This document shows, one piece after another, positions 1 through 30,000 of a stretch of DNA of 64,000 nt. The translations under genes were made by a program, and so were the position numbers. Below the pieces are notes generated by a model that was not told the origin of the DNA, did not search any database, and was given only the letters and a program-made list of their open reading frames with translations. Numbering within the stretch: position 1 is the first letter of the stretch; every line of letters starts with the position of its first letter. This DNA is from Liolophura sinensis (Eukaryota; Mollusca; Polyplacophora; Chitonida; Chitonidae), in assembly GCF_032854445.1 (NCBI RefSeq), contig NC_088301.1, positions 25,342,402 to 25,406,401 on the forward strand. The letters are read 5' to 3'.

Positions 1-262
1 CAGATGCATGGTGTCATGTTTAGAGTTAAGGCAACTGCATGTGTAGGGACACTGAAACTATAGTACAGATGCATGGTGTCATGTTTAGAGTTAGGCCAAC
101 TGCATGTGTAGGGACATTGAAACTATAGTACAGATGCATGGTGTCATGTTTAGAGTTAAGGCAACTGCATGTGGAGGGACACTGAAATTGTAGTACAGGT
201 GTGTGGTGTCGTGCTTAGAGTTAAGCCAACTGCCTGTATAGGGACACTGAAACTGTAGGTTT
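1..262. repeat. 65-bp minisatellite, about 4 copies, cut by window edge
   Basis: The unit beginning cagatgcatggtgtcatg restarts at 1, 66 and 131, with a more diverged fourth copy near 196. The first three copies differ at only a few bases. The array probably continues left of the window. It lies about 1.3 kb beyond the stop of the minus-strand KRI1 gene. Short open frames across it are by-products of the repeat. Confidence 0.9.
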
Positions 263-1558
263 AGTGATAGGGACACTACATGTATATGTTGTTGAAAGAG
301 GCTTAACATTGTATCCAACAGAGTGAACGCACCTGGAGTGACCATTTACAATGAATTGGTAGACCCATTTTGTGATTTCCTTATAACTTGTTGATTGGAT
401 TAAACAGGAACATATGCAGCAGGCATATCTGCAAAGGGAATCCCATTGTCTTCCTCAGGGTAAATAACAAATGACATTATCATTGTCAGATTGAGAATGA
501 TGTACTTTTAAATTAGGGCCCCTGTGGATCTATTTAAATCATTTGATAATCTTCATTGCAAATTGTGATACTAGTATTTAACCATTTGATCCCAAATGCG
601 GGTTCTGTTAATATCTTTTAGCAGATGAATTGTGCCTTCCCGCTGAAGCAGTGACATTGTATGCTTATCACTTCTGACTTTGTTATTTTATAAACTCAAC
701 TGAATGTTGACACTAATTAATTTAAGTGTCTTGTTCATAGTTACCACTGTATTCTATCATTTGTCATCTTTTTAAGAAAAATAAAATTATTTGATCATGA
801 TTCATGTTTTTTTCCTGTCATGGTTGGTTTTTCTGTGTTTTTCTGGTTTGTTTTGTGTGACATTCCTGTAAGGCAAAAATTATATCGAAATTTTGTGTTT
901 CAAGATAAACCCATGCTGATGAGTCAATCCTATGAATTTGAAGAAAATTTGTGTGCAATTTCACATCACACACACACTATATCCCATTTCTCAAGTTCTG
1001 CTGCTTTTGAAGTATGGTGGTTTACTCCAATACTTTAATTTCCTTCACTTGGTACCTTAATTCCTCAACCTTTCCACATACAAAAGAGCAATTTTCAGTG
1101 CAGTTTATGCATGTTTCTAACTTCATTTTGGACAAACAAAACTACTACGGTTGGATTGGAAGATTTCAGGGTTTCACAGAACGTAATTTTATGTCAACAC
1201 AGAATAATATCCTCAGAATTTGCTTGAATAAACACTGCAAACATGTGAAAAGGCTGAAGAATTACAGTAAACAGGTATTCCAGGTATGCCATATCCTATC
1301 ATGATTAATCGTGTCTCTTAGCAACAAGATTATTGGCATCCTTAACTCCATTCAAGTGATGACACTTTGCCTGAATTATAATGGGCAATAAAAGCTTCCT
1401 AACATAAAATGAAGTCAACCAAAATTAAGGTTTTGATACATGTTCCCATATTTTCAGCATCCCCACACACATGTAAACAGTATTGAAACACAGTCTGAAG
1501 AAATTCATTCCTTCATTCTTTGCCCATGCAAATGGTTACTTTCAGTCAAGCCTCACAT
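263..1558. other. 3' flank of KRI1, no gene seen
   Basis: AT-rich sequence with short unsupported open frames only. It probably includes the KRI1 3' UTR, which would run leftwards from 1558. I found no convincing poly(A) signal in the first few hundred bases and do not place the transcript end. Confidence 0.5.
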
Positions 1559-17810
<16,252 letters not shown>

Positions 17811-18096
17811 ACGATTTGTGCAAAAATCAAGAGCGGAAAATGATAAGAAATATCTTTTTATATTTTCGGGTTAAATTTCATACAGATGCAAATTACAATA
17901 GAACAAAGATTATGAAATTTATTGAAATGAATATGTCATGACTTATGACATTTGTAAATGTGTCAGTTAAAGTTGCATATGGTATAATGCAACTGTAGTC
18001 CGTTTTCAAGATTGTCGCTTAAACATTCTTGAATTTTACATTAATCGCGGAAACTGATCCTTTGATGAACTTCCACTGTAAACAAACGAGCACACT
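17811..18096. promoter_or_regulatory. Bidirectional promoter region of KRI1 and PIGG
   Basis: The two start codons, KRI1 at 17810 on the minus strand and PIGG at 18097 on the plus strand, are only 286 bp apart and point away from each other. Both core promoters and 5' UTRs must fit here unless there are upstream untranslated exons. It is AT-rich with no obvious TATA box at a sensible place for either gene. The assignment rests on geometry, not on a recognised site. Confidence 0.7.
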
Positions 18097-21000
18097 ATGG
18101 AGATCAGTATCAATGTTTTTCTGTGTGTAAATTTACTATTGATGGTGTTTTCTTGCAGTATTTTCCTTCAGGGTTTTATGCCATCTAAATCAGTATTACC
18201 TGGACACGCCACCAACACCCCAGCAATCGAAAACGCAACATTTCTGAGTCACAAACGACTAATCATTTTGGTGATAGATGCTTTGCGCAAAGATTTTCTT
18301 TATGGTGACAAGGATTATATGCAATATACCAGGAAACTGATCCACAAAAGAGAGACTGTTCCACTTGTTGTTAAACTTCAGCTTCCCACAGTTACCTTAC
18401 CTAGAATAAAGGTGAACCGTCACAAATCACTTTGACCTTTGACCTGATGTGTTTACACGCTGCCGTACTATTTGTTGTATCGACTGGTTGACTTTGACAA
18501 ATAGAATGAAAATGATTCTGTTTCGTTAATTTTCACAATCGCATGAAACAGTATTTGTCCCATTTTCATTTGACATTTCTGGGGCCTCTGTAGCTGACGG
18601 GGTTTGCATGCCAGGAGGACACAATGACCTAGGAGCCTCCTACCAGTAGGATTGCTGTGAGTTCAAGTCCAGCCCATACTGGCTTCCTCACCGGCAGTAC
18701 GTGGGAAGGGCTGCCAGCAACCTGTGGATGGTCATTGGTTTTCCTCGGGCTCCGTCTGGTTTCCTCCCACCATAATGCTGGCGTCCGTCGTAGGCATATA
18801 AGTGAAATATTCTTGAGTATCAAACAAATAAATTTGTCAGGTCTGCTCGACATTCGCACCATGTGTACGGAGTGTAATAAATAGTAGGCTTATGGGCAGT
18901 GATCTATTGCACAAAATAACAAAATATAACTCAATAAGTCATTTATTTGCGTTTGTGTTCAGTAACTAATAATTCAGCTCTGGAAAGGTGAAGAGGTGTG
19001 ATGAAAAGATGTAAATTTTCTGAGTAAAGTTTGATTTTGATTAAATTAATTTATTTGGTTGTTAACATATTAAAATTGAGACTACACATATTATTTAAAT
19101 GTTGTTTTCTGTACAGTAATGGATACTACCTCTGACCATTCTATTTATTTGTTTCAGGCTTTGACAACAGGTGGAATTCCAAGTTTTGCTGATGTCGTGA
19201 AGAACTTTGATTCTCAGAAGCTCACAGAAGACAATCTCCTAGATCAGTTTCAAAGGGCAGGCAAAAAACTTGTGTTCTTTGGAGATGAGACATGGCTAAA
19301 GCTTTTCCCAGATTATTTCATCAGAGCTGATCCCACCACGTCCTTCTTTGTTTCAGACTATACTGAGGTATTTGTCATCTTCTGTTAGGTTTTCAGATAC
19401 ATGTAGAACAATACTACTACCTATATCTTCAATTTATCTGCCCCAAGTGTGTGTATGGTGCGTAAGTAAGGTTTTGGTGTTTATCATTCTAGCACAACAC
19501 AATGACACAGGAGCCTCTCACCAGTGCAATCACCATGAGTTCAAGTACAGGTGATGCTGGCTTCATCTCTGGTTGTACTTGGGAAGGTTTGCCACAAACC
19601 TGCAGGTTGCCTTGGGGTTCCATTAATGGTGGCCTCTGTTCTTGGGTATGGTGTAAAACTCCAATCAAATAAATGAACAAATAAATAAGATACTGCGATT
19701 ATAGCTGACACCAACAGGTATGGTGAAGTCAGGCAACAAAACCAAACTGTGTAACATGAAAATGACATAGTTATAGGGCAATTTGAGTTAGGCCTAAGAC
19801 TGCAAAGGTGTAACTTTCCCAATTGTTGCTCAGAATAAGCAGTTGAATAAACTTTGATATGGCATTTTAGTGAGGTAGCACAATACCTATGCCAGAATGT
19901 GGACTGGCCTGCTTGATGGAAACACTGTTGTCATATCACCAAGATACATGTAATGTTGAAAGCTATGACATTTAGTTCCTTGGCAAACAGACAACCACAC
20001 ATGAGACAACCAGAAAAAGTGAAATCAGAGATAAACAATCAATTTTGAATACTTTTTCCAAATCTTAAATTGTGCTGGTTTACACCACACACACTAGTTT
20101 CATTAACTTTCGGCTTTGTACAAGGGAAAATGATTCTATTTGACATTGGCTTCATTTGTTTTGACCTAGTTCAGGATCTCACAAGGTTATAAAGTGCAGG
20201 TATACCTACTGACTACATGTTCCAACATTATATCGACTGTATGTTGATGTAGATGGCTTTGCCTTCATTAAATGTGTTGAAAGTTATCTGCCGTAGTCAC
20301 ATAGTTTGACTGATGTGGGTGTGTTTGGGTTGGTTAGGTACTGATTGGTGTGTATGTGTGAGTGTGCCAGGTACTGATTGTTGTGTATGGGCAGATGTGC
20401 CAGGAACTGATTAAGGTGTATGGATGGGTGTGCCAGGTACTTATTGATTTGTATGGATGTGTGTGCCAGGTATTGATTGATGTGTATTTATGGGCAAGTG
20501 TGCCAGGTACTGATTGATGTGTATGGGTGGGCAGGTGTGCTAGGCACTGATTGATGTTTATGGGTTGGTGTGCCAGTTACTGATTGATGTGTATGGATGG
20601 GCAGGTGTGCTAGGTACTGATTGATGTTTATGGGTTGGTGTGCCAGTTACTGATTGATGTGTATGGATGGGCAGGTGTGCTAGGCACTGATTGATGTGTA
20701 TGGGCAGGTGTGCCAGGTACTGATGGATGTGTGAAGATGGGTGTGCCAGGTACTGATTGATGTGTATTTATGGGCAGGTCTTCCAGGTACTGATGGATGT
20801 GTATGGGTGAGTGTGCCAAGTTTGTCATGCACTGATTGATGTGTATGGGCAGGTGTGGCAGGTACTGATTGGTGTGTATGGGTTGGTGTGCCAGGTACTG
20901 ATTGATGTGTATGGATGGGTGTGCCAGGTATTGATTGATGTGTATTTATTTGCAAGTGTGCCAGGTACTGATTGATGTGTATGGGTGAGGGTGCCAAGTT

Positions 21001-24000
21001 TGTGATGCACTGATTGATGTGTATGGGTGAGTGTGCCAAGTTTGTGATGCACTGATTGATGTGTATGGGCAAGTTTGCGATGCACTGATTGATGTGTATG
21101 GGCAAGTTTGCGATGCACTGATTAATGTATATGGGCAAGTTTGCGATGCACTGATTGATGTGTATGGGCAAGTTTGCGATGCACTGATTGATGTATATGG
21201 GCAAGTTTGCGATGCACTGATTGATGTGTATGGGCAAGTTTGCGATGCACTGATTGATGTGTATGGGCAAGTTTGCGATGCACTGATTGATGTATATGGG
21301 CAAGTTTGCGATGCACTGATTGATGTGTATGGGCAAGTTTGCGATGCACTGATTGATGTGTATGGGCAAGTTTGCGATGCACTGATTGATGTGTATGGGC
21401 AAGTTTGCGATGCACTGATTGATGTGTATGGATGGGTGTGTTTTAGGTGGATCAGAATGTCAGTCGACACCTGGACACAGAGTTGGGACAGTCAGACTGG
21501 GATGTCATGATCCTACACTACCTGGGACTGGACCATATTGGACACCTGGCTGGACCGAAAAGCCCACTGGTCAAACCTAAACTGAGGGAGATGGACCAGG
21601 TGGTGGAAAACATCCATAGGTCATTAATGCAGCAAGTATGTAAAGACAACATGCATTAATGGGACATTGCTTTAGGCTTAAGACTTTACAAAATATTTCA
21701 CCTGCAGAAGTGGCATTAGCTTGATTAGGTGTATGAATAGAGAACTTCAGTTAGAGTCAGAGCAAATTTTCTTAATGTATCCTATAAAGGTAGATCACAA
21801 ACCACCAGACTTGAGGCTGCACACAGCGGGAAATTCCACCACGAGCTACAAAGACCTGATTTCCATAACATTTTTATTATTCGCCCATTTTTTATTGGTC
21901 ATAATATTGTAGGCCTACATGGCATTGTTCAACTGGTTGTCAATTTGTCTTGTCTGTTCACTGTAAACTTTGTCTGTTCACTGTAAACTTTGTCTGTTCG
22001 CTGTAAACTTTGTCTGTTCAGTGTAGCTTTGACACTGTATCTACAGAACCACTTCACAGACTGATACAATTTATTCAAAGTCACATGGCTTTAAACTTGA
22101 GCACCCTTGTTTTGATATATTGGTTGTTATTTTCTTTATTTATTTGATTGGTGTTTTATGCCGTACTAAAGAATATTTCACTTGTACGATGGGGACTACA
22201 TTGGTTTTTCATGTCATCACTGTATTTGAAGCTTCACTTACGAGTTTGAAATAGGATAATCCTGTGCATTTCATTCAACACCAAGCTTGATGGTTTGGTG
22301 TGTTACCCACTGTACGTTGACAGAAATATCGTATGGTTCCGAAACTCTTGTTTTATGGCTAATAACATGGCATCAGAACATCACTTAATTGCACTTTCTA
22401 TCTCTGAGTTACTGAGTTACCTGCTTACTAATAATGATAATTTTTAAGGACAAAAAACACACTAGCATGAAGTACGTCAGATGAAAGACCGTTAAATGTT
22501 GTCCGGGAAAATAGTTTGATTAAATTTTTTGAGAATATTTTTCGACCTAGTAGAATGCATTTAAAAGTTTGGATTCTTCCGTGGCCTTTTCTGACCATGT
22601 TTCTTCCAGTGATGTCATGGCAACTTTTTTCCAGTAGACACAGATACATGTAGATTTCTATATTTTATCATTCAGAATTCATCTTCATTTAGGGCTGTGA
22701 ATGCATTCAATTAGTGGACCTTGAAACCAACTATTTCAGGGCAAAAATAGTGCAGTGACGTCACCAATATCTCTGGGTCACAACAGACCACCATAGAATT
22801 CTGTGTTTTAAGTGCATTTAGTCGCTTAGAAAAATTCCAAAAAAGAAATCAAACTGGTTTCCAGGACAGTGTTTAATGGTCCTTTATTTTATAAGTATTT
22901 TATTTTAGTGTTTTCTTTGCCTTTAGTTTCCAAGTTTTGTTCATACCTCTTTCTGTAGATGACAGAAGGACAGGGTGACAGCCTGCTGTTGCTGTGCGGG
23001 GACCATGGAATGGCAGACCAGGGAGGTCACGGAGGGGCCTCTCCCAGTGAAACCACTACCCCAGCTGTGTTCATCAGTACCAAGTTTGCCAATGGAAAAG
23101 GTGATGAAGCCTGTCTATTTCTAAACCTGTATTTATTTGGTTGTAATTTATGCTGATATCATTTCTGTGGTTACAAATTAATTGTGGCCGCCTCAGATCA
23201 GCATTGAGAGGTTAGAGCAAGGAAAGAGAACTGGTTTGAGTATAATGTGACTGGGTGTGGTGTCATGTTCTGTGTCTTGGTCATGATGCTTCAGTGGCGG
23301 CGGGACTTTGACGGCATGGGCTTGTCCTGCCACAGGAAGACACAATATATGTAGACACACTTAATGACTCTTCTTTGTCATGAGACTGAAAAATTGTTAA
23401 GTACAATGTAAATCCCCAATCATGCACACATACGTTTAAGTTCTGTTAACTGTTAATTTTCCTGGTTTGAGCATTTCTTCACCATGATACGGCTGCAATA
23501 TTAGTGAAATTGCATTTTAAAATGTTTAAAATTTTAAAAAGGGATTTTAAAATCCCTTGCATTAAGCCATAATCCTTTATTCCCTACTCATTATTTATTT
23601 ATTTATTTGATTGGCGTTTTACAAGAATATTTCACCTATACAAGGGCGGCCAGCATTACGGTGGGAGGAAAGCGGGAAGAGGCCGAGGGAAACTCACGAT
23701 CATCCGCAGGTTGCTGACAGGCCTTCCCATGTATGGCCCCAGAGGAAGCCAGCATGAGATGCCCTACTCATCATAAGGCTATATTGCTAGATGAATTCAC
23801 TAATATTTCTTAACTCCCAGATCTGGACTTCCATCTTAAAAACAAACGTTCAGGGAGCAGGATGAGACTCTGTGATAATATGCACGACAGCATGAGGCAA
23901 GCAAGGCATGGGTTCAGTATGGGCCATGGACAAGGAATTTGTGGATTGCTGAGCCCTGCTTCTTGCGTGGCATTTTTTTATTTAATTATATGTATTACAC

Positions 24001-27000
24001 TGGTTTTAAGTCTTTTAACTTTTGTTTTACATTTTTTCTCTATTTTTGAAACTTTTTAAACTCAAAGAAATGTCTTTACTCCTAGATGTACATTCACATT
24101 CGCTTCTTATGCTGTAACCCATAGTTCACATAATCATCTCTTGTTTCACAGGCTTACCCTATGATGACAACATTGTGGTTCAGCAGATAGACCTAGCCCC
24201 CACCCTGGCCACTCTATACGGCCTCCCCATACCAATGAACAACCTGGGCATGTTGATCCCCCAGGTACTTCAAGAAGCCAGCACAGCTGATATAGTCAGA
24301 CTCTACCAGCAAAACGCAGAACAGCTGTGGAGAATCTTACAACTGAATCTCCCAGACCCTGCCAAAGGTAAGTACTGTACTATCGTTTGTTATACATGAA
24401 ACAAAATTTTGGATCTTGGATCATATAATACCATTTTGTTGCAAGTCTGACACACAAGAGAACCTGTTAAATGATGAAATTTACAGACTCTTCACATGGG
24501 AAATAATGACTCTAGCATGCAGTGTTTTCTCTATAGAGTGAGTGAGTGAGTGAGTGAGTGCTTGGGGTTTAACGTCATACTTAACAATTTTTCAGTCATA
24601 CGACGACGAAGGAATCATTAGGGTGCATGTACGTGTAATGTGCCTCCTTGTTGCTGCCCCGCCCAAGCCATTATACTGATATGGGTCAACCAGTCATTGC
24701 ACTATCCCCTTCATGCTGAGCGCCAAGTGTGGAAGTTACAACTTCCTTTTTTTAAAAGTCTTAGGTGTGACTCGATCAAGGATTGATCCTGGATCTACCG
24801 GTCCCGAAGCGGACGCTCTACCAACTGTGCTATCCGGGCCGGTTTTTCTCTATAGAATTCAAGCACAGAAAAAGATGTAAAAAGTTAAATTGAAAGCAGC
24901 TTCTGATACAATTTTCAGTAGTCTTTCTTCTGATGTTGAAGTGAACATAAAGTCTGCCACTACATATGCATAGAAAAAATGATATAGGACACGGTTATCA
25001 CAGAAAAAATGTGTAAAATATTCTATAAAGTTCAGTATTAGGGATACGGCACTGACAGACACTTCACTCCGAGTAGCCATGTTGTAGAAGCCCTTATGAG
25101 CCTGGCCAATCACTAGCACCAAAATAGTCTTGTGATAATTGGTTGTCACATCAGAAAACCTTTTAGCTCTTGATTGTCAGTGTGGTTTCTTATAGTGGAT
25201 AGACAGGTATCGATGCTGTAAATTGGATTTCACAGTTAGTTCAAGTGTTAAACGGGTGCATTTTGAGCCACACATTTATGAGCAGGGAAATGAGAATGGC
25301 TGTTCGTGTCTCAATGCGTACATGTTAGGCAGGATACTGCAGTAACTTGTCAGGGTGAGCTGGCAAGGAAATGGCCATGGGAAGAGTCATAGCTTGGGGA
25401 AAAATATTGTGACTTTGCATTATTTTTTCTTAGCATAATCAGATTTATTATGAGAATATCATCCAAAAATTTGAATGAAAGAGTGTGTTATCAGTCAAAA
25501 GATCCTGCTATGTTCAGTAAATTCCCTGAATCGGTACAGCCAGCTAGGCCTAATGCTTACACCTGTGCAGGATCAGGATGAGCCAAACTGCTAAAACATG
25601 ACTCTTGTGCCCACGAATATCGTCCTGCCCGAGCGCCAAACTAAAAGGAACAGTGGCCCTTTGAACATGAAACAGAGCCGATACTCTTTGGTGGGGTATC
25701 AAGCGTTTTCGTTTGTATTTTCTCATTGTCACATTGTTTTGATGGTTTGGGAGAGCCCCTAGGTTTTGTGCCTCTAGATAGCTATAACATGGCAAAATGG
25801 CGTCACCAATTGAGTGGCAAGGTACTGATGATTGTTTGCTATTTATTTTGTTGAAAAGCAGTGTGGAATTTTTTAAAATATTTTTAGAACATTTATTGAT
25901 TAACTCAGACTTAGTGGCCGACTTTATGTTCACTTTAACTTATCTTTAGCTGTGTTTAGCGACTCTCTGAGTCAGCTGGTCGGTGTGTCTGTGGGTTGGT
26001 CAAATTTGAATCACCCTCTTAATGTATTCACTTAACAAGACAAGACTGACTTTTTATGATGTCATAGCTTTCGCAAATTTGTGCTTGTTTTCTTTTCGCG
26101 CACTGTAAAATGTGCATTAGGTACAAGAAACCAATTATGTACTTACTGTGTCTACGTATCTGTTTTTATGTTTGAACAGACAGATCTTTCATTTTGTATG
26201 AAGAACTTCAGCAGGCGACTCATGCCTGGCTGTCATCTGGTAAAACACAGTCAGGTCAAAGGTCATGGGAGACTCAGGGTCAAGGCCTAGTCAGACAGTA
26301 CCAACAACTCATCCAAACCATGCAAGAGAAGGTGGCATCGTCTCTGTCTAGCTATGATCTGTATGCCATGAGTGTTGGGATGATTTCGTTGTGGATGGTA
26401 AAAAGACATTACTATTTCACGTATAAAACATCTTTCTGGTTTGACCATGGTCTAAACTCAGTATTTTTGTCAGATATCTGGCAAAGATGGGTGGAATACT
26501 CCAAGATAACAAAAATTCTTATGCATTAGAACATCAATGAAATGAATAAATATATGGAGAAAGAGCACCAAAGCAGTATATAAATTTGAATATTTCATGT
26601 GCTTGGATATTTTATTCATTCTCTGGTCTTGTATGTTTTTGATTCTGTAGAGACAGTTATATGAGCAATCACATCCATAAGGTGGAAGCACATCATTTAA
26701 ATACAATTTTATTTATATATGGATTACCTTTGGCAAGGAAGGTTATGTATCTGCTGCAGTCAGTTTGTCTGCAACTTTACTGATGTAGTCATGTGGTTCA
26801 GGTGCTTGCCTTGTCACTTGATAATACAAGATTTGAGACGCAACATTCGAACTTACCTTGTTTGGTTTGTTTCAGATTTTCCCTACCTTGTGTGATTTGT
26901 TCTAATTTCTCCTTACCTTGTGTGATTTGTTCTAATTTCTCCTCACTTTGTGCACTTTGTTTTAGATTCTCTTTACCTTATGTGATTTAGATTCTCTTTA

Positions 27001-30000
27001 ACACCTTGTGTGATTTGATTCAGGTTCTCCTTACCTTGTGGATTTGTTTCAGATTTTCCTTACCTTGATTCTCCATCTTTGGACCAACTCTATCTCCTCT
27101 GTAGCGGTTCACCTGGGGAGTTTGACTAGTGTGTCCACCTTGTTGACTATCCTTCTGTGGGTCACTGTCCACCTGACAGTGTGTACAAGCACCCACAGGA
27201 ATGACCTGCTGTGTGGAGACAGCCTTGTCCCAGTCATCATGCAGCTAGGGACAGTCTCTATGGTGTGCTTTTTCAGCATTACAGTGGTTCACTTCTTCCA
27301 AATGTTTTGCCAGAAGGCTCAGAGAAATAAGGTAAAAAATTTGACCATTGCCTGAAAATTTAGACTAATGTTTTGTATTTAAAGCATGAACAAACTAATT
27401 CCGTGGTGAAATTGGATCTGGGTTTTCAAGAAAAAGTATCAAAGTCTTTGAATCATTTAGCTATTTTATTTGGTTATTGTTTAATGCCAACAATTTTTTT
27501 CCTATACAATGACAGTCAGTTTTATAGGTGGATGAAAACAAAAGCCACCAACCATTAGATGCATTTTATGCATTATAGTGGCAGAGGTAGACTGTTGGTT
27601 TTGATAAAAAATGATCATACGTGTGTCGTTGACCAATTGTCTATGTTGTTACTGAAAACCTTGAATAAGCAGGGCGGGCAAATCAACAAATTCGGTGTTC
27701 ATGACTGAGGAGAATTTGAGCTTCCATCCTATGCAGACTTCGGTGATTGACAGACAAGCATCTTAACCCCTTAAACATGTCCTGCTCTCTTAAAGTTGGT
27801 CTCTATCACAAAGTAGTGACTGAGATGTTAGAGAGTGTGTCTCAAGCGGTTTCATACAACACTCTGACACAAATTATGTTTTGTGTTATCCAGGGTTTCT
27901 TCTTTACAACTTGGTTTGAGAGACTTCTCCTGATTGGCTCATTTCTCCATGGCGTCAGCTTTATGTCTAGTAGTTTTGTGGAAGAGGAACACCAAACCTG
28001 GTACTTCTTTACAACCACACTGCAGATCCTGACACCACTGCTCATCATGTCAAGGTCATTTGACAGAGCAGAGGTCAAGAGGTCAACATCATTAAATTCC
28101 GGTGACACCAAGGTGAAAGACTTTGACCTACATCTTAAATCTCCTGAAACCATGGTGTTGGCATCAGGGGAGTCTCAGTATTTGCAACATTTTGAGACTT
28201 CTTCCAAGAATGGCCCCAAAGTGACACATAACTCCAGTCAGCAAGGCTGCTGCACAAATTCTTCTTCACCTGAGAAATCAAAGTTCGGAAATACAGATAA
28301 ACATAAGAGGTCTTCCATTGTTAATTGGAGAGCCATAGCTGCGAGCTTTTCCATCACGTTACTGGGAAGACTAGCTCGGAGCTTGAACCAGACTGGCAAC
28401 AAGTGGCTCAACCAACCAGATGTGGGCGATTGGCTGGTCAAGTGAGTCAAAATACCAGTTCATGAATAATTCACTTCAAAATGAATTACACTTTACCTGT
28501 TTTTACAAACATGTAATTTTGTAAGATGTGTGCTTTGTGCCCTTTTAGTGTATTACTTGAATTGCCATATAATAGCCTTTAAAGGCCAATATTTGTACTA
28601 TAAAATGTTACAGCATGGGGAGTAAAAGATGTATTTTTTTTTTCAGCGCAGACAATAAATCTCTATTATCAGGGACTGTAGCCTGTGCCATTCTAGTCAT
28701 CCTCTCCATGAGGTTAGGAGCTCATCGTGGATTGGTCAGACTTCTACTTCCTCTTGGAATGCTGGGAGTTTACTGCTTCAGAGCAGCCAATCAGATGTTA
28801 TGGCTTCCAGAAACTTGGCCAAAATCTACCAAGTAAGTGTAATGATTTTTTTTAAAGGCTACACGCACAGAAGAACTACAGGTAATTAAACTTTGACCTA
28901 TACTGGAAACCTATGAACCAGACACTTTCGAAACTGCAACACCAGCTTTATCTTGTAGATCACTTAATTTTATCATTAATAACATGCATATTAGTGTGTC
29001 TTTATGGTGTTAAAGAGCATTAGAAACTGTACAGGAAAATAGTTGGATTTATTTTTTTTGCGATGTGATTATCTCGGTAAAATGCATTTGAATATTTTAT
29101 TTCATGGTGACCTTTTCTGACCACAATGGGACCAGTGACGTCACGTACGGTTTTTGCTACTTAACACACATTAGACTGCTACATTTCATCATTCAAAATG
29201 CATATACATATAGATCTGTGAATGTATTCGCGGAATTGACCTTGAAACGAATTATTTCAGGCAAACAGTGAAGATGTGACTTGATTAATACCTTGTGGGC
29301 CACAACAGACCACCGTAGAATCTGATCTTTTTACCCAATTTTACTCAGAAAAATTCTAAAAAAAATAAATACAAATGTTTTCCTGGACGCTTTTAATGGT
29401 CTTTCGTCTGATATATACTTCATTTTAGAGTGGTCTTTGCCTTTGAGAAGAGCAAATCATTGGTATGTTGTTTCAAGTATTTTAATTATTGGACTGGTTA
29501 ATGGATACAGGAAACCATAAAGACTAGACTAAACCACTAAACCACCAACGCAGGCCAGGGAGCTGACAAATTGTGTGAAATAATTCGCAAGATCTGGATT
29601 CAAACACATCAGCTCAAAATCAAAATATTTTAAAAGTGACCTGACTGTCATAGTGAGCCAGAACAAGGACATCCTGTTAATACCATTAAATATTGATTTC
29701 GCTGAAATGTCTGGGTATATATGCATACAACATGCCAGTTTAACTTACATCTTTCATATTAATACCTTTACATGTGTATTTATGATTTTGATAAGTAGAC
29801 CAAAATATTTGTTTTACAGGGAAAATTGTTTTCTATATTGGAAAAAGGTATAAAAATGAAACTGAAACTGAAAACAATTGACCTAATTTCTGAGAAATAT
29901 GAGCCATCAATTTTTCCTGTGTAAGATGTATATATGTGATCAAAAATCCTTGGAAAGAACGTAAATCATAAAATCATTAAGATCGGACAAAATGAAAAGG

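Noticed and set aside
20680-21510. Open frames of up to 240 codons on both strands through the PIGG intron 2 repeat
   Set aside because: A 33-bp unit without stops stays open in several frames by arithmetic. The peptides are pure repeats and the region is intronic.
27747-27893. Extension of PIGG exon 8 upstream of 27894
   Set aside because: The open frame continues left by chance. The family match begins at the acceptor ccag before GGTTTCTTC, and phases agree only with that border.
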